The notes beneath the pieces are model-generated. The model was not told the DNA's origin and did no database searches. It saw only the letters and a program-made list of their open reading frames with translations. DNA of 64,000 nt, from positions 52,326,355 through 52,390,354 of the forward strand of contig CM019692.1 of the NCBI GenBank assembly GCA_009760885.1. The letters run 5' to 3'. Every line of letters starts with the position of its first letter. The first letter of the stretch is position 1. This document shows, in pieces, positions 56,001-62,845 of this stretch. Both the position numbers and the translations under genes were made by a program. This DNA comes from Achatina immaculata. Its lineage: Eukaryota > Mollusca > Gastropoda > Stylommatophora > Achatinidae.

Positions 56001-56854
56001 TTTTCACGTGCAAGATCATTTGCACTCTATAAACTCAGGGGCGAGTACAATGATAAATAAGTAACATTAACAAACAAGGGACTTTAAATCATAAAACTTA
56101 AGTAAAGTTGCATCTTCAGCCAGTGAAACCATACTGTACGTGCTGTGAAAAATATATAAGTCTTGTCTTGTCTTGTCCTTCCTCATTTACTGTTAGATGT
56201 AGAGGTGAAGTGCAATTGTCTCCCAATGGCTCACCTGGTGGCTTCGTACACTGAGATGTTCAGGGACTCTGATATAGCATCGGTCCATCGTTTGCATGGG
56301 CGGCCCCTTCCTCTGCCTTTGTGTGGTCTGTAAAACATTGCTCTCTGTGGTACACGTTCTGTTGGTAGTCGTGACACATGACCGAACCATTTTATTTGCT
56401 GTTTTTTAATACAGTTCAGAACGGGTTCAACTCCTACTTTATTTCTAATGACATAATTCCTGATTCTGTCCATTCTTGATATTAAAAGAATTCTTCTCAA
56501 GAATCTCATTTCAGTTGTTGTAATTTTCCTTTTGTCTTTTCCTGTTAGCGTCCATGCCTGGCATTGGTAGCACAAAGTTGGTATGAAGACTGTCTTATAG
56601 ATCTTTTGGTTTCTAGTGAGACATGCTTGTTGTTTAGTATGGGAGCCATTTGCCCGATAAGTTGGTTCGCTTCTGTTTTCGATCACTATGTAAGTACTAG
56701 ACAAAATATACTGTACTATGAACGAGTGATGATATAGAACTTACGTGAAGGCCACGGGATCAAATGCTTGTCCTAGTGCTGAAGCGACACAACTGATAAC
56801 AATGAACACCACATTACACGTCATCTTCACTGGGTCTAATCCACAAAGCATCAT
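36854..56854 (-). CDS. Gene B: complete hemomucin-like/APMAP-like protein, 10 exons, 475 aa
   Basis: Exons in coding order: 56854-56745, 53449-53334, 50584-50492, 48875-48768, 47715-47544, 42376-42239, 40399-40207, 39637-39535, 38724-38591, 37114-36854. All junctions are GT/AG and the phases join into one frame of 1428 bases. Residues 1-30 form a start plus hydrophobic signal sequence. Residues about 37-389 are the strictosidine-synthase-like propeller, with [83 protein letters not shown] and FDGLLYVGA. Residues 390-475 are a Ser/Thr/Pro tail. Human APMAP is about 416 residues without such a tail. A secreted or surface glycoprotein is the likely product. The gene is the paralogue of gene A in opposite orientation. 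Its introns hold most of the repeats between 37 and 57 kb. Confidence 0.9.
37430..37690 (-). mobile_element. CR1/Jockey-like LINE 3' UTR fragment, inverted relative to 35930-36205
   Basis: Reverse complement of the 3' UTR of the LINE at 33815-36300; it shares TATTCTGCTCATATAACC, CATTGGAAAG and several CATATATAAATGACTA units. It lies in the last intron of gene B, so inverted LINE ends bracket the terminal exon. Confidence 0.75.
37700..38590. other. Gene B last intron, no recognisable gene
   Basis: Contains a run of short degenerate ATTACCTAAATCATT-like units at about 38370-38580. No RNA gene or coding exon was found. Confidence 0.55.
38591..38724 (-). CDS. Gene B exon 9
   Basis: Acceptor ATCTGTCAG and donor GTAACC, 134 bp. 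Encodes [20 protein letters not shown], then [16 protein letters not shown] and SNLTNKQ, ending in phase 0. This is the last propeller blade. The NLT at its end is a possible N-glycosylation site. Confidence 0.86.
39535..39637 (-). CDS. Gene B exon 8
   Basis: Acceptor TTTGGACTCAG and donor GTCGGT, 103 bp. Encodes [20 protein letters not shown] then [14 protein letters not shown] and one base of a Gly codon. About two thirds of residues match gene A 8423-8525 by eye. Confidence 0.88.
39700..39960. repeat. 43-bp minisatellite
   Basis: About six copies with core AAGTCAGAAAGACATGTTTT then TATCTGAAGTATTTATATCC. It lies in gene B intron 7, between exons 7 and 8. Confidence 0.85.
39970..40190. repeat. 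32-bp minisatellite
   Basis: About six copies with core CACATAGGAGACGCAAGACA then AAGACACTTT, decaying to the left. Ends 15 bases before the donor of gene B exon 7. Confidence 0.85.
40207..40399 (-). CDS. Gene B exon 7
   Basis: Acceptor TTTCTCCAG and donor GTGAGT, 193 bp. Encodes [37 protein letters not shown] and a loop ending TARLRTIR. The length equals that of both gene A copies. The NLPG-P-NIR motif with G-YWV is the clearest signature of APMAP-like proteins. Confidence 0.9.
40480..40535 (-). mobile_element. LINE family 1, 3'-end stub
   Basis: CCGTAAAACGTCACATAGGG and GCTCGCAT with a TATCTTACATCTTACATC tail match the 3' ends at 5.9 and 24.2-24.8 kb. Only about 40 bases of element remain. 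Confidence 0.7.
40850..41115. repeat. 44-bp minisatellite
   Basis: Six near-perfect copies with core CTTGTCACATGCCAGGGAGA then GTCAGCAAACATCCATG. All three forward frames stay open through the array because 44 shifts the frame at each unit. Confidence 0.9.
41230..42030 (+). repeat. Unclassified dispersed repeat, copy 2
   Basis: Relative of 34960-35800: GAAGAACATATAACAATCAA, ATATTTCGGC, TAGAGACAGCCAGCCTGG and AAAATAAGAGCGGATTGCAG. Sits in gene B intron 6. Confidence 0.65.
42239..42376 (-). CDS. Gene B exon 6
   Basis: Acceptor ACTTTGCAG and donor GTCGGT, 138 bp. Encodes [17 protein letters not shown], then [20 protein letters not shown], then GRARIA. It aligns with gene A 1033-1167 with the same intron phases. 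The P-N-G-(L/V) and V-A-E-T motifs are canonical for the family. Confidence 0.88.
42410..42880. repeat. 29/30-bp minisatellite
   Basis: About 15 copies with core AGAGAGTGGATGGCTTAAAA and GTTAGTCAT or ATTATTCAC linkers. It starts some 35 bases upstream of gene B exon 6. Bases 42880-43490 hold only short decayed repeats. Confidence 0.88.
43490..45570. repeat. 20-bp minisatellite, about 100 copies, with higher-order blocks
   Basis: Unit GGTATATTATGAAGGCTGTT with T/C/G variants at two sites and occasional ATAAAGTGAAGG insertions. Several hundred-base blocks with the same variant order recur (for example around 43560-43850, 43850-44150 and 44740-45000). It fills much of gene B intron 5. Confidence 0.92.
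46090..46262 (-). mobile_element. tRNA-derived SINE-like element, reverse
   Basis: The minus-strand head GGTGTCGGAGGAGCGTAGTG then GCTAGTACACTAGACTCGC resembles a tRNA A-box region. The B box is not clear. Lower certainty than the neighbouring inverted pair. Confidence 0.4.
46271..47445. mobile_element. Head-to-head pair of SINE-like elements, one split by a LINE
   Basis: 46271-46363 (TTTGTAGGATTAGACCTCC, AAAGCACTTTAGTGAGACG) is the inverse of 47353-47440. Inner parts around 47190-47260 and 47290-47350 carry GTGTTCGAATC B-box-like motifs facing each other, with GACGAGCAG against CTGCTCGTC. So two copies of one element lie head to head, and the left copy is split by the LINE at 46364-47171. 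A related copy is at 51940-52070. Confidence 0.7.
46364..47171 (-). mobile_element. LINE family 3, truncated, with 12-bp target-site duplication
   Basis: Minus strand. The upstream frame reads [20 protein letters not shown] (active site), then [40 protein letters not shown], then [17 protein letters not shown] and [15 protein letters not shown]. The tail is (TGA)n. The same AAAGAAAAATCA stands on both sides (46352-46363 and 47172-47183). Insertion was into a SINE-like element. Confidence 0.85.
47544..47715 (-). CDS. Gene B exon 5
   Basis: Acceptor CTCTACAG and donor GTGTGT, 172 bp. Encodes [20 protein letters not shown], then [20 protein letters not shown], then a segment ending LEGRASG plus part of an Arg codon. 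The D-S-S motif and the (L/M)-L-E-G-R-x-x-G-R segment are strong strictosidine-synthase-like marks. Joining to exon 6 gives [12 protein letters not shown]. Confidence 0.87.
48415..48735. mobile_element. Two LINE family 2 3' ends in inverted arrangement
   Basis: 48440-48485 is a minus-strand 3' end (tail ATTC repeats on its left). 48635-48715 is a plus-strand 3' end followed by (TGAC)n. Both share GGAACTTTGCCTCCC or its complement, so together they form an imperfect inverted repeat. It ends some 30 bases before gene B exon 4. Confidence 0.7.
48768..48875 (-). CDS. Gene B exon 4
   Basis: Acceptor ATTTTCAG and donor GTTTGT, 108 bp. Encodes [17 protein letters not shown] then [18 protein letters not shown]. 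The family consensus here is C-G-R-P-L-G-I-R then L-x-V-A-D-A-Y-x-G-L-x-x-V, so the DAY-GLF motif is well kept. Its Cys pairs in sequence position with the Cys of exon 3, which could form a disulfide. Confidence 0.85.
49030..49690. repeat. 46-bp minisatellite
   Basis: About 14 copies with core TTTAGTATCCTAGCCGTCAT then CTTTGGGTTAAAACATGGAG. Located in gene B intron 3. A (GGAT)n tract follows at 49845-49908. Confidence 0.9.
50150..50320 (+). repeat. Dispersed repeat 'TTTAGCAGACTCC' family, diverged copy
   Basis: Shares GCAGGTTACTGGGAGCACCA and GAAGTGGGACAGGATCTT with the block GTTACTGGGGGTACCAACG at 8195-8240. Confidence 0.55.
50492..50584 (-). CDS. Gene B exon 3
   Basis: Acceptor AACCTAG and donor GTAAGT, 93 bp. 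Encodes [16 protein letters not shown] then [11 protein letters not shown], matching the family pattern G-(E/D)-I-Y-T followed by a second strand. It supplies two bases of the split Gly and leaves one base of an Asn codon. The exon is too short to stand out as an ORF and was found by searching for the missing blade. Confidence 0.8.
50600..51940. other. Gene B intron 2, mostly unrecognised
   Basis: Contains (GACA)n and short AGAAAAG repeats and a purine-rich tract at 51420-51720. No exon or RNA gene is supported. Confidence 0.55.
51940..52070 (+). mobile_element. tRNA-derived SINE-like element
   Basis: B-box-like GGTTCAAGTCCC, a weaker A-box region (GGACGGCTACTCGTTCTACC) and a body TTTTTCTTTCTCTCAGCGTG then CTTTGT shared with the pair at 46271-47445. 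Confidence 0.6.
52585..52935 (+). mobile_element. LINE C-terminal fragment with (AG)n tail
   Basis: Plus strand reads [40 protein letters not shown] and AEKRQGTD, the C-terminal zinc-knuckle-adjacent part of RTE-type ORF2. Stops are present. A (GA)n tract at 52940-53000 follows. Confidence 0.75.
53334..53449 (-). CDS. Gene B exon 2
   Basis: Acceptor TACTTTCAG and donor GTAAGG, 116 bp. Encodes [15 protein letters not shown], then [20 protein letters not shown]. The G-P-(E/T)-S-F motif followed by a Gly-containing turn opens the first propeller blade of the family. Phases are 2 in and 1 out; the split Gly codon is completed by exon 3. Confidence 0.85.
53498..53800 (-). mobile_element. LINE family 3, 3'-end fragment
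   Basis: Close match to 46364-46660 (GCCGTGCCGACTGGCG, AGAGTACCCGATCCTTC, GTCAGACTGTCCAGTATCAT) with an ATC-repeat tail on its left. Lies 50 bases upstream of gene B exon 2. Confidence 0.8.
53815..53915 (-). mobile_element. tRNA-derived SINE-like element, reverse
   Basis: The minus strand reads CGTGGTATAGTTGTTAGTGC (A box) and, about 40 bases on, CGTGGTTCTATTCC (B-box-like), then a T run. This is the best tRNA-like head in the window, but the B box has a substitution and the acceptor stem is not paired. Confidence 0.6.
54650..55090 (-). mobile_element. Retroelement RNase H fragment
   Basis: The minus strand reads [20 protein letters not shown], then [18 protein letters not shown]-x-P-G-H/Q-x-G-(x)n-N/D-E-x-A-D-x-L-A is the last catalytic motif of RNase H in LINEs. 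The surrounding sequence gives no RT. Confidence 0.65.
55205..55490 (+). mobile_element. LINE family 1 RT fragment
   Basis: The plus strand reads [20 protein letters not shown] and [20 protein letters not shown], then [18 protein letters not shown]. It is the same region as 6426-6662 (minus) and is truncated at both ends. 55500-56160 shows nothing recognisable except two short GTGCCACATGAAGATCTAGC units. Confidence 0.78.
56160..56704 (-). mobile_element. LINE ORF2 C-terminal fragment with (CAAGA)n tail
   Basis: The minus strand reads [54 protein letters not shown] and [19 protein letters not shown], open over 157 residues. It lies 40 bases downstream of gene B exon 1, inside intron 1. Confidence 0.82.
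56745..56854 (-). CDS. Gene B exon 1: signal sequence
   Basis: Starts with two adjacent ATGs (the first at 56854; another in-frame Met is residue 11) and ends at donor GTAAGT after two bases of a Thr codon. Residues 11-29 read [19 protein letters not shown]. This is a hydrophobic core with small residues before QAF, resembling a cleavable signal peptide. APMAP itself uses an uncleaved N-terminal anchor, so a type II membrane form remains possible. The exon was recognised from phase match with exon 2, not from ORF length. Confidence 0.75.
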
Positions 56855-56918
56855 CTACAGCCAAGCAGGGAGCTGAAAGTAAGACATACCAGGATGTTTG
56901 GCTAATCTGTTAACCTCC

Positions 56919-56926
56919 GCTATATA
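56919..56926 (-). promoter_or_regulatory. Possible TATA box of gene B
   Basis: On the minus strand the motif CATATATAG lies about 66 bases before the first ATG and would give a 5' UTR of roughly 35 bases. A possible acceptor (CTTACTTTCAG) lies between the motif and the ATG, so a 5' UTR intron with a more distant promoter is also possible. Confidence 0.4.
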
Positions 56927-57469
56927 TGCCCTGAGAACCAACGACCATGGAGGGTGGGAGGGCTCTTGCTTTGCGTTGTCGAGCTTAAAAAATTTTGATT
57001 TGTTTTGATTTATTGTTTTCTAGAAACTTGGGAAGGTCTTTGTATCTAAATTTGTCGAAAAATGTCGGAGTTATACACTGGATGAGAGATGAGAGAGTGG
57101 GACCACACATGAGAGGCCACAAAAATATGCATAAATTACTCATTATGACGATACTGGCTGTGAAAATAAGTTCTTTGCCAAAATATGATCACAGGCAATT
57201 TATTTTTTTAATGTTATTTTGACTGGTTTAATCAAAGTTAATCGAACAAACAAACTTATTAAATCAAGTATTAAATAACAAGGAGTAAATAATATGAGAA
57301 AATTAATGATGCAAGAATAACTATCAGTTTATCAGAGTTCGTTTTAGAGTACAGATCAATGTTTACAGTATTTAGTAGTTCTAGTGATTTATGAGATTCT
57401 GAGTTTGGATGTTTCTGTTATAAACTTTGTTACTGTCTCAGGGTTTTTTTTCCTCTTCAAATATTAACG

Positions 57470-57665
57470 GACCAAGTTAGCGTAGGTAAACAAATGCAAA
57501 CGAGGAAGAGCTAGACTTACTTGGAGAAGAGAAATTATGACAGTGCTCAGAGACAAGGGATACACATGGAAGGAAGCAGGGAATAATTCCAAGAACATGG
57601 ATGACTGGGAAGCCTTTATCCATGGCCCATGCTCTCAAGGAAGTGAAAGGCGATGATGATGAAAC
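57470..57665 (+). mobile_element. LINE ORF2 C-terminal end
   Basis: The plus strand reads CKRGRARLTWRREIMTVLRD, GYTWKEAGNNSKNMDDWEAF and IHGPCSQGSERR, ending in GATGATGA. The R-G-R-x-R-x-T-W-R-R and W--- patterns are typical of RTE/CR1-type ORF2 ends. It lies upstream of gene B. Confidence 0.7.
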
Positions 57666-57795
57666 AAGTGCACAAGTTGAGGAGATAAGATGGTTTAAAA
57701 ACATGGAAAAGATTGTGCTGAGGAAAACTAAAGGTTGAGCTTCATAAACCTTCACGACGAAAGGGCTGTTTGTTGAAAATACATTTAGTTTCTGT

Positions 57796-57796
<1 letters not shown>

Positions 57797-57840
<44 letters not shown>

Positions 57841-57898
57841 CTGTTTATCATCATAATGCGTACATGTTGAAATACCGTCTTTATTTCATTGACATATA

Positions 57899-57920
<22 letters not shown>
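57797..57920. repeat. (TA)n microsatellites
   Basis: Two TA-repeat tracts (57799-57834 and 57894-57914) followed by a poly-T run. 57920-58545 has no recognisable gene. Confidence 0.85.
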
Positions 57921-57931
<11 letters not shown>

Positions 57932-58544
57932 AAATTTAATATGCTTCTCATAGTTTATACAAAATTGTATTTATACAATTCTATTTCTGTTCTATTTCTG
58001 GCTTTATGTACCTGTTTTGCAGGAGCCACAACGCATAAAATTAACATAATGAGAATCAGAACATTAGAGACTTCCAGTGTTTGACGACCTACCAGAAACA
58101 TTTTAAAAGTACACCAGAATGCCAGGCCACTTTGCGCATGAATCCGTTCACTCTGGTGTGAAGAATTTATTAAAATACATTTCAAAATAAAAAAGTATGT
58201 TGCAAAAAAAAAAAAAACCAAACAAACAAAACAGCCAAATTGTCTTCAAAACAATTAATGTCACATTAAGAGCTATGACATTTTTGTTAGTCTCAAGCGG
58301 CCGTCGTAGTTTTTCTAAACAAGGTCGATGAAAGACTGACCTGGCTCATTTTTTTTTAGTGCACAGTAGACTCCAGATGTTTGTGGAAGTTGCCGAAAAT
58401 TCTTCTTCTTCTTCTAATTCGACTTCGAATTCGATTTCTCCCTGAAATTGAGAACGCGATGTTCTTTGTAACCGATGCTTTGACGGTGTTGAGGCAGAGA
58501 ACCGTGTCGGATTAGGAGGAGGTTGCGACGGCATTTTTTTTCCA

Positions 58545-58770
58545 GATCCTACGTGGAGCTATAAAGCAGGAGGTGAGCAATACTTCTTTAGCAGACTCCA
58601 CCACCATGAGGACCATTGTGATTCACAGGCCTAGCCCTGCGCAATTAGCCAGGCTAGACCTATTAAACGGGGGTACCAACTGGGAGGGTGGTAGGGTCTG
58701 ATTCGCCAACTCTGGTAGTGCATGTCAGTTGTGGTTCGCTGACCACTAGCTGAAGTGGATACAGATCAGA
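58545..58770 (+). repeat. Dispersed repeat 'TTTAGCAGACTCC' family, copy
   Basis: Close relative of 8085-8300: GCAATACTTCTTTAGCAGAC, CCACCACCATG, GGGGGTACCAACTGGGAGG. Confidence 0.7.
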
Positions 58771-59094
58771 CAGCAGCTTCATACCTCACTGCTTCCTCCT
58801 CCTCCCCTACCTCAAATCTCTCAAGACTAGTGCTGTCAAGACTTCTGTCTTTAATTGAATCTCTAGCTTACTCTTCGAATGTCGCGACGTACTTTGTCTT
58901 TGCGTGACGCGGTTTCTTTCCAGTTATTCCCATCTTTCGCGAATGACTGGAAAATCTTTCCATGGCCTCCTACAAGTATCTGTGTTTCTCAGTTTTGGCA
59001 TAATCTATCTTTGTGTGATATTTTGCTTGTCTGTATGGCTTTCATCATTTACTGCAACATACTTCAGTCATCTTAATCTTCTGCTGAGGGTAAA

Positions 59095-59560
59095 GACTCT
59101 ATCCGTTTTGGGAATCATTGACCCACAGCTGACATGCTGGCGTCAGAGTTGACGACCCATAACTGACATGCTGGTGTCAGAGTTGACGACCCATAACTGA
59201 CATGCTGGTGTCAGAGTTGACGACCCATAACTGACATGCTGGTGTCAGAGTTGACGACCCATAACTGACATGCTGGTGTCAGAGTTGACGACCCATAACT
59301 GACATACTGGTGTCAGAGTTGACGACCCATAGCTGACATGCTGGTGTCAGAGTTGACGACCCATAACTGACATGCTGGTGTCAGAGTTGACGACCCATAG
59401 CTGACATGCTGGTGTCAGAGTTGACGACCCATAGCTGACATGCTGGTGTCAGAGTTGATGACCCATAACTGACATGCTGTCGTCAGAGTTGACGACCCAT
59501 AACTGACATGCTGGTGTCAGAGTTGACGACCCATAACTGACATGCTGGCGTCAGCGTTGG
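59095..59560. repeat. 34-bp minisatellite derived from a dispersed repeat
   Basis: About 13 copies with core CCCATAACTGACATGCTGG then TGTCAGAGTTGACGA. The unit corresponds to an internal piece of the neighbouring inverted dispersed repeat (59570-59730). Confidence 0.9.
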
Positions 59561-59569
59561 CGAAATATA

Positions 59570-59730
59570 GCTGGCCAAGACCTTGTGTCACCTCTCCCTT
59601 GGTACCCCCAGTAACAGGTCAAGCCTGACTAACTGGGCAGGGATCACCATAGTCTCTGTGGTAGTGGTGTCTGCTAAAGAAGTACTGCATGCCACATGGT
59701 TTTTATCTGCACTCAGTGACTTGAAAAATA
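59570..59730 (-). repeat. Dispersed repeat 'TTTAGCAGACTCC' family, reverse copy
   Basis: Reverse complement of the 8085-8240 block: TTGGTACCCCCAGTAACAGG and GTCTGCTAAAGAAGTACTGC. It runs directly into the 34-bp array on its left. Confidence 0.7.
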
Positions 59731-60029
59731 GCTACTATGACTCTCTCTCATTCCAACACGAATGATGTGCCTCACCATCTCCACAGCATCGGCCACAAAG
59801 AAAACCGGCTGACAGATCCAAGGAGAATGAAGAAGAGAAATAATCTCCTGGCTTCTGAACATTGTCACCACAAACAGAAGCCTAGCACGTTGCAGCGCAT
59901 ATCTTCGATAGCGAAGTTTGATAGTTTTCGCCCTCTCAAGTCTTGAATATTGTCCATATTTCAGAACAACACATAACGACAAAGAAGTAGGGACGTTACA
60001 AAAGAAAAGTGAAAGGAAAACTGACGCCA

Positions 60030-60200
60030 TGACATGAAGTTATCTCCTCTTCTTCGCCTTCTTTACCCATGTCAGGGTATAGGCCATCAACAAGAGCTCT
60101 CCATTTATTTCTGACCTAGGCTGTTTCTTCCATCCGTTTCTAGGTGCAGACCATCTTTTTTTTAAAATCTCTTCTGCAAGACTTCTTCGCAAGGTGTTTC
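60030..60200 (-). mobile_element. LINE 3' end (ORF2 C-terminus)
   Basis: The minus strand reads RNKWRALVDGLYPDMGKEG in one frame, a typical ORF2 end. Stops and frameshifts lie upstream. 60200-61780 holds no recognisable gene apart from CTCTCTTGATCTT repeats at 61510-61600. Confidence 0.6.
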
Positions 60201-61784
60201 AAGGTCTTCCTTGTTTCATCTTGTTTGATGATTCCAGGTGAGGGCCTGCCTGGTTGTGTCAGTGGTAGGTTTTGCATTATCATTTTTTTTTTTACTGTGA
60301 GTTAGTTCGTTTTCTGTTAAGTAGGTCTACAGAAGAATACAAACTCCACGGACAGAACAGAAAAGAATCAGCTGAAAGAGAAAAGAGAAACAATGAAAAA
60401 AAGATGTCAACCTCATAGCTAAAATATCTCAATCATATCATCAGGCCTAATACAATAATTATTTTCTGGTGGAAAAACTGAAGGAAAAAGAGCAAGAGGA
60501 CCGACAATGGTATAGATCTATGGACAACGTAAAGAGAGGGAGTGGATTCATCCTGGCTGTGAAAACAAGGGACAAAGCAGTCAGCGCTCTGAGTGGACAG
60601 GGCACAGGATGATAGTGCAAAGCCCGCAGGACCAATAAATCAAAATATTTCTGTTGTTAAATCTAAGGTTAAATAAAACCACAGCTGTAAGCTGCTTTGT
60701 GAATATTCACAAAACCCACACGTCATAAAGTAGGTCCTGTTTATACCGGGCGCTAAGGAATGTGTATTGTTATTGATACATCTCAGAAAATATTTTGAAA
60801 GCCCCGTACAGGATTTATAGATATTCATAAATTAGCAATAACAACAACAACAATAAAAAACTGTATTGCGCTTAGCGACAGATATCTGGAGCATAAACCA
60901 GGACAATAACACAATTATACGGGAACATAAAAATCAGATTATTGACAGAACTTTGACAAATGTAGACAGTAAACATAACTAAACAATGACCGCAACATCA
61001 ATCTGATTCAAATCCTTCAGGCAGAGACTCGCAGGCTAACGAATGTGACTACACTTGAATGGTTTTTCGTTGGTAAGAAATTACTTTGAAGATCATTGAA
61101 ACCGCAGGTAACCATCAAAGGGATATTTAGAAAAATAATACAGAACTCACAAGGACATAAAAGTGCATGTATTTTGACTTGGGTAAATTTGTTACAAGTC
61201 ACAGTTAGGAACATAGACATGAAACATATAAACATGGGGGAATGTGATTAAGGTTAAGTTACTGTTTTGAAAAAGAACACGTGTTTTTCTCTGTTGAAGA
61301 GATAACATAAAAAACGATTATCGGTACAAATGTACCATTGGAAATTACGCTTCTTGATCCCTTATTTTCCCTGTTGTTATTTTAAAATTATCGTTGTTAT
61401 CATCATCATCTGCCGTGTCAACATGTTTGGCGATTATGCTTCTTCACAGCTGCTGATCTCTGACGTTTTCAGAGAATTCCGTTGTTGATTTCTGCCATGT
61501 CACAGTTTTAGACCTCCATGATCTTCTCTCTTGATCTTTTGATCTTCTCTCTTGATTCTTTCTCTTTACCTTCTCTCTTGATCTTCTCTCTTGATCTTTC
61601 TCCGGTCTTTTCTACTTTATCTTCACCCATTCAGTATCCCGACACATGGGGTTGATGAAAGCAAGACGTTTTCACTTTTATGGGTCCTCAACTATCTTCA
61701 TGGACGACTCCCGTGTCAGTCCTTTGTTTACTATCATTCGCTCCTCATCTGGGACAACATCAGACATCCGTGGTGCCACATCCA

Positions 61785-62030
61785 CCCTACTTTCTGGACT
61801 TAGCCCTAGCAGACTTTTTCTGGACTTAGCCCTAGCAGACTTTTTCTTGTCTCCCACTTTGAAAGGATGTCATATCCAAACCATGGAGGAGATTACAGAA
61901 AATGCAATAAGAGAACTTTTCGTCCGCACAGAAAGTGTGTGCTAGGGTTCCAGGAAGCGTTCCAACAATGGAAGAAACTTTGGGAACGGTGCATCGCCAG
62001 CAGAGGGGGAATTACTTTGACTGGGACAGT
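61785..62030 (+). pseudogene. Mariner-type transposase, C-terminal remnant
   Basis: Frame one reads LDLALADFFLSPTLKGCHIQ and EEITENAIRELFV. After a frameshift the next frame reads FQEAFQQWKKLWERCIASRG. These match the D(P)xxD-region and the F-x-x-W-x-x-R-x-x-(K/R)-C-I end of mariner transposases. The catalytic third Asp appears as A-D-F. Frameshifted and without terminal repeats, so inactive. Confidence 0.75.
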
Positions 62031-62544
62031 AGTTAAAATATTGTCAAATAGGCACTTATGTCTTCATAACAAAAGTTCGCTTGGTTTTTTTAAACACACC
62101 TTTTACGTGGGTGTGTATTTGTGCGCGCAGGCATTTTGAGACAAAACGTCACTGGAAAACAAACTAACAAGACCTATAAGGATGTCATAAATATAAACAA
62201 TAACAACAACATATTTCTCACTTGCTATTTCCCAGACTAGGAAAACAGTACTTCGTCGGCTTTCCTTGTGACCCCATCCAAAAGTTCACCTACAGGTGGA
62301 GTAAGTGAGCTTGGCAGATTGTGGAATTTGGACAATCATAATATGTGATATTTTGTGATATGTGGGCGGATAAGTTGTACTTTATATATTTAGGGCATTA
62401 AAAAATTGCAGTGTAACGAAAAGTGTGGGTTTGGGGGGTGGGGGGAGAGAGTTTTAGCGGTTGCTCGGGTTTACAGAAACAAACATTATTGAGTATTAGG
62501 GGCTGTATGAAAGTATACCTATTTTGTTCCAACTGTGGTCAAGA

Positions 62545-62551
62545 GACAGAC

Positions 62552-62590
<39 letters not shown>

Positions 62591-62799
62591 GAGGAGAGAG
62601 ACAGACATAACAGGGAAAAGAGAGAACGGACTAATGAACGAACATACTTTATTTTCAAAGGGTTAAGAATTGGGCACGCAGGCCCGTCTAACGTTCTGCC
62701 CTTCATCATACAGCTTTCACTCAGTCACAATAATTCAGAATTTGTTAATGAGCATAATAATCATGATGACACAATTAAATGATTATATAAATAAATAAC

Positions 62800-62842
<43 letters not shown>

Positions 62843-62845
62843 AGA
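62545..62845. repeat. (AG)n tracts around an inverted CR1-like LINE 3' end
   Basis: (AG)n at about 62558-62600 and 62805-62840. Between them, 62640-62735 is the reverse complement of the LINE 3' end at 36185-36270 (CAAAGGGTTAAGAATTGGGC, AGGCCCGTCT). 62845-64000 shows no supported gene; a 45-codon minus frame at 63016-63153 is unassigned, and (GTGTAATCGTCG) units lie at 63218-63260. Confidence 0.7.
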
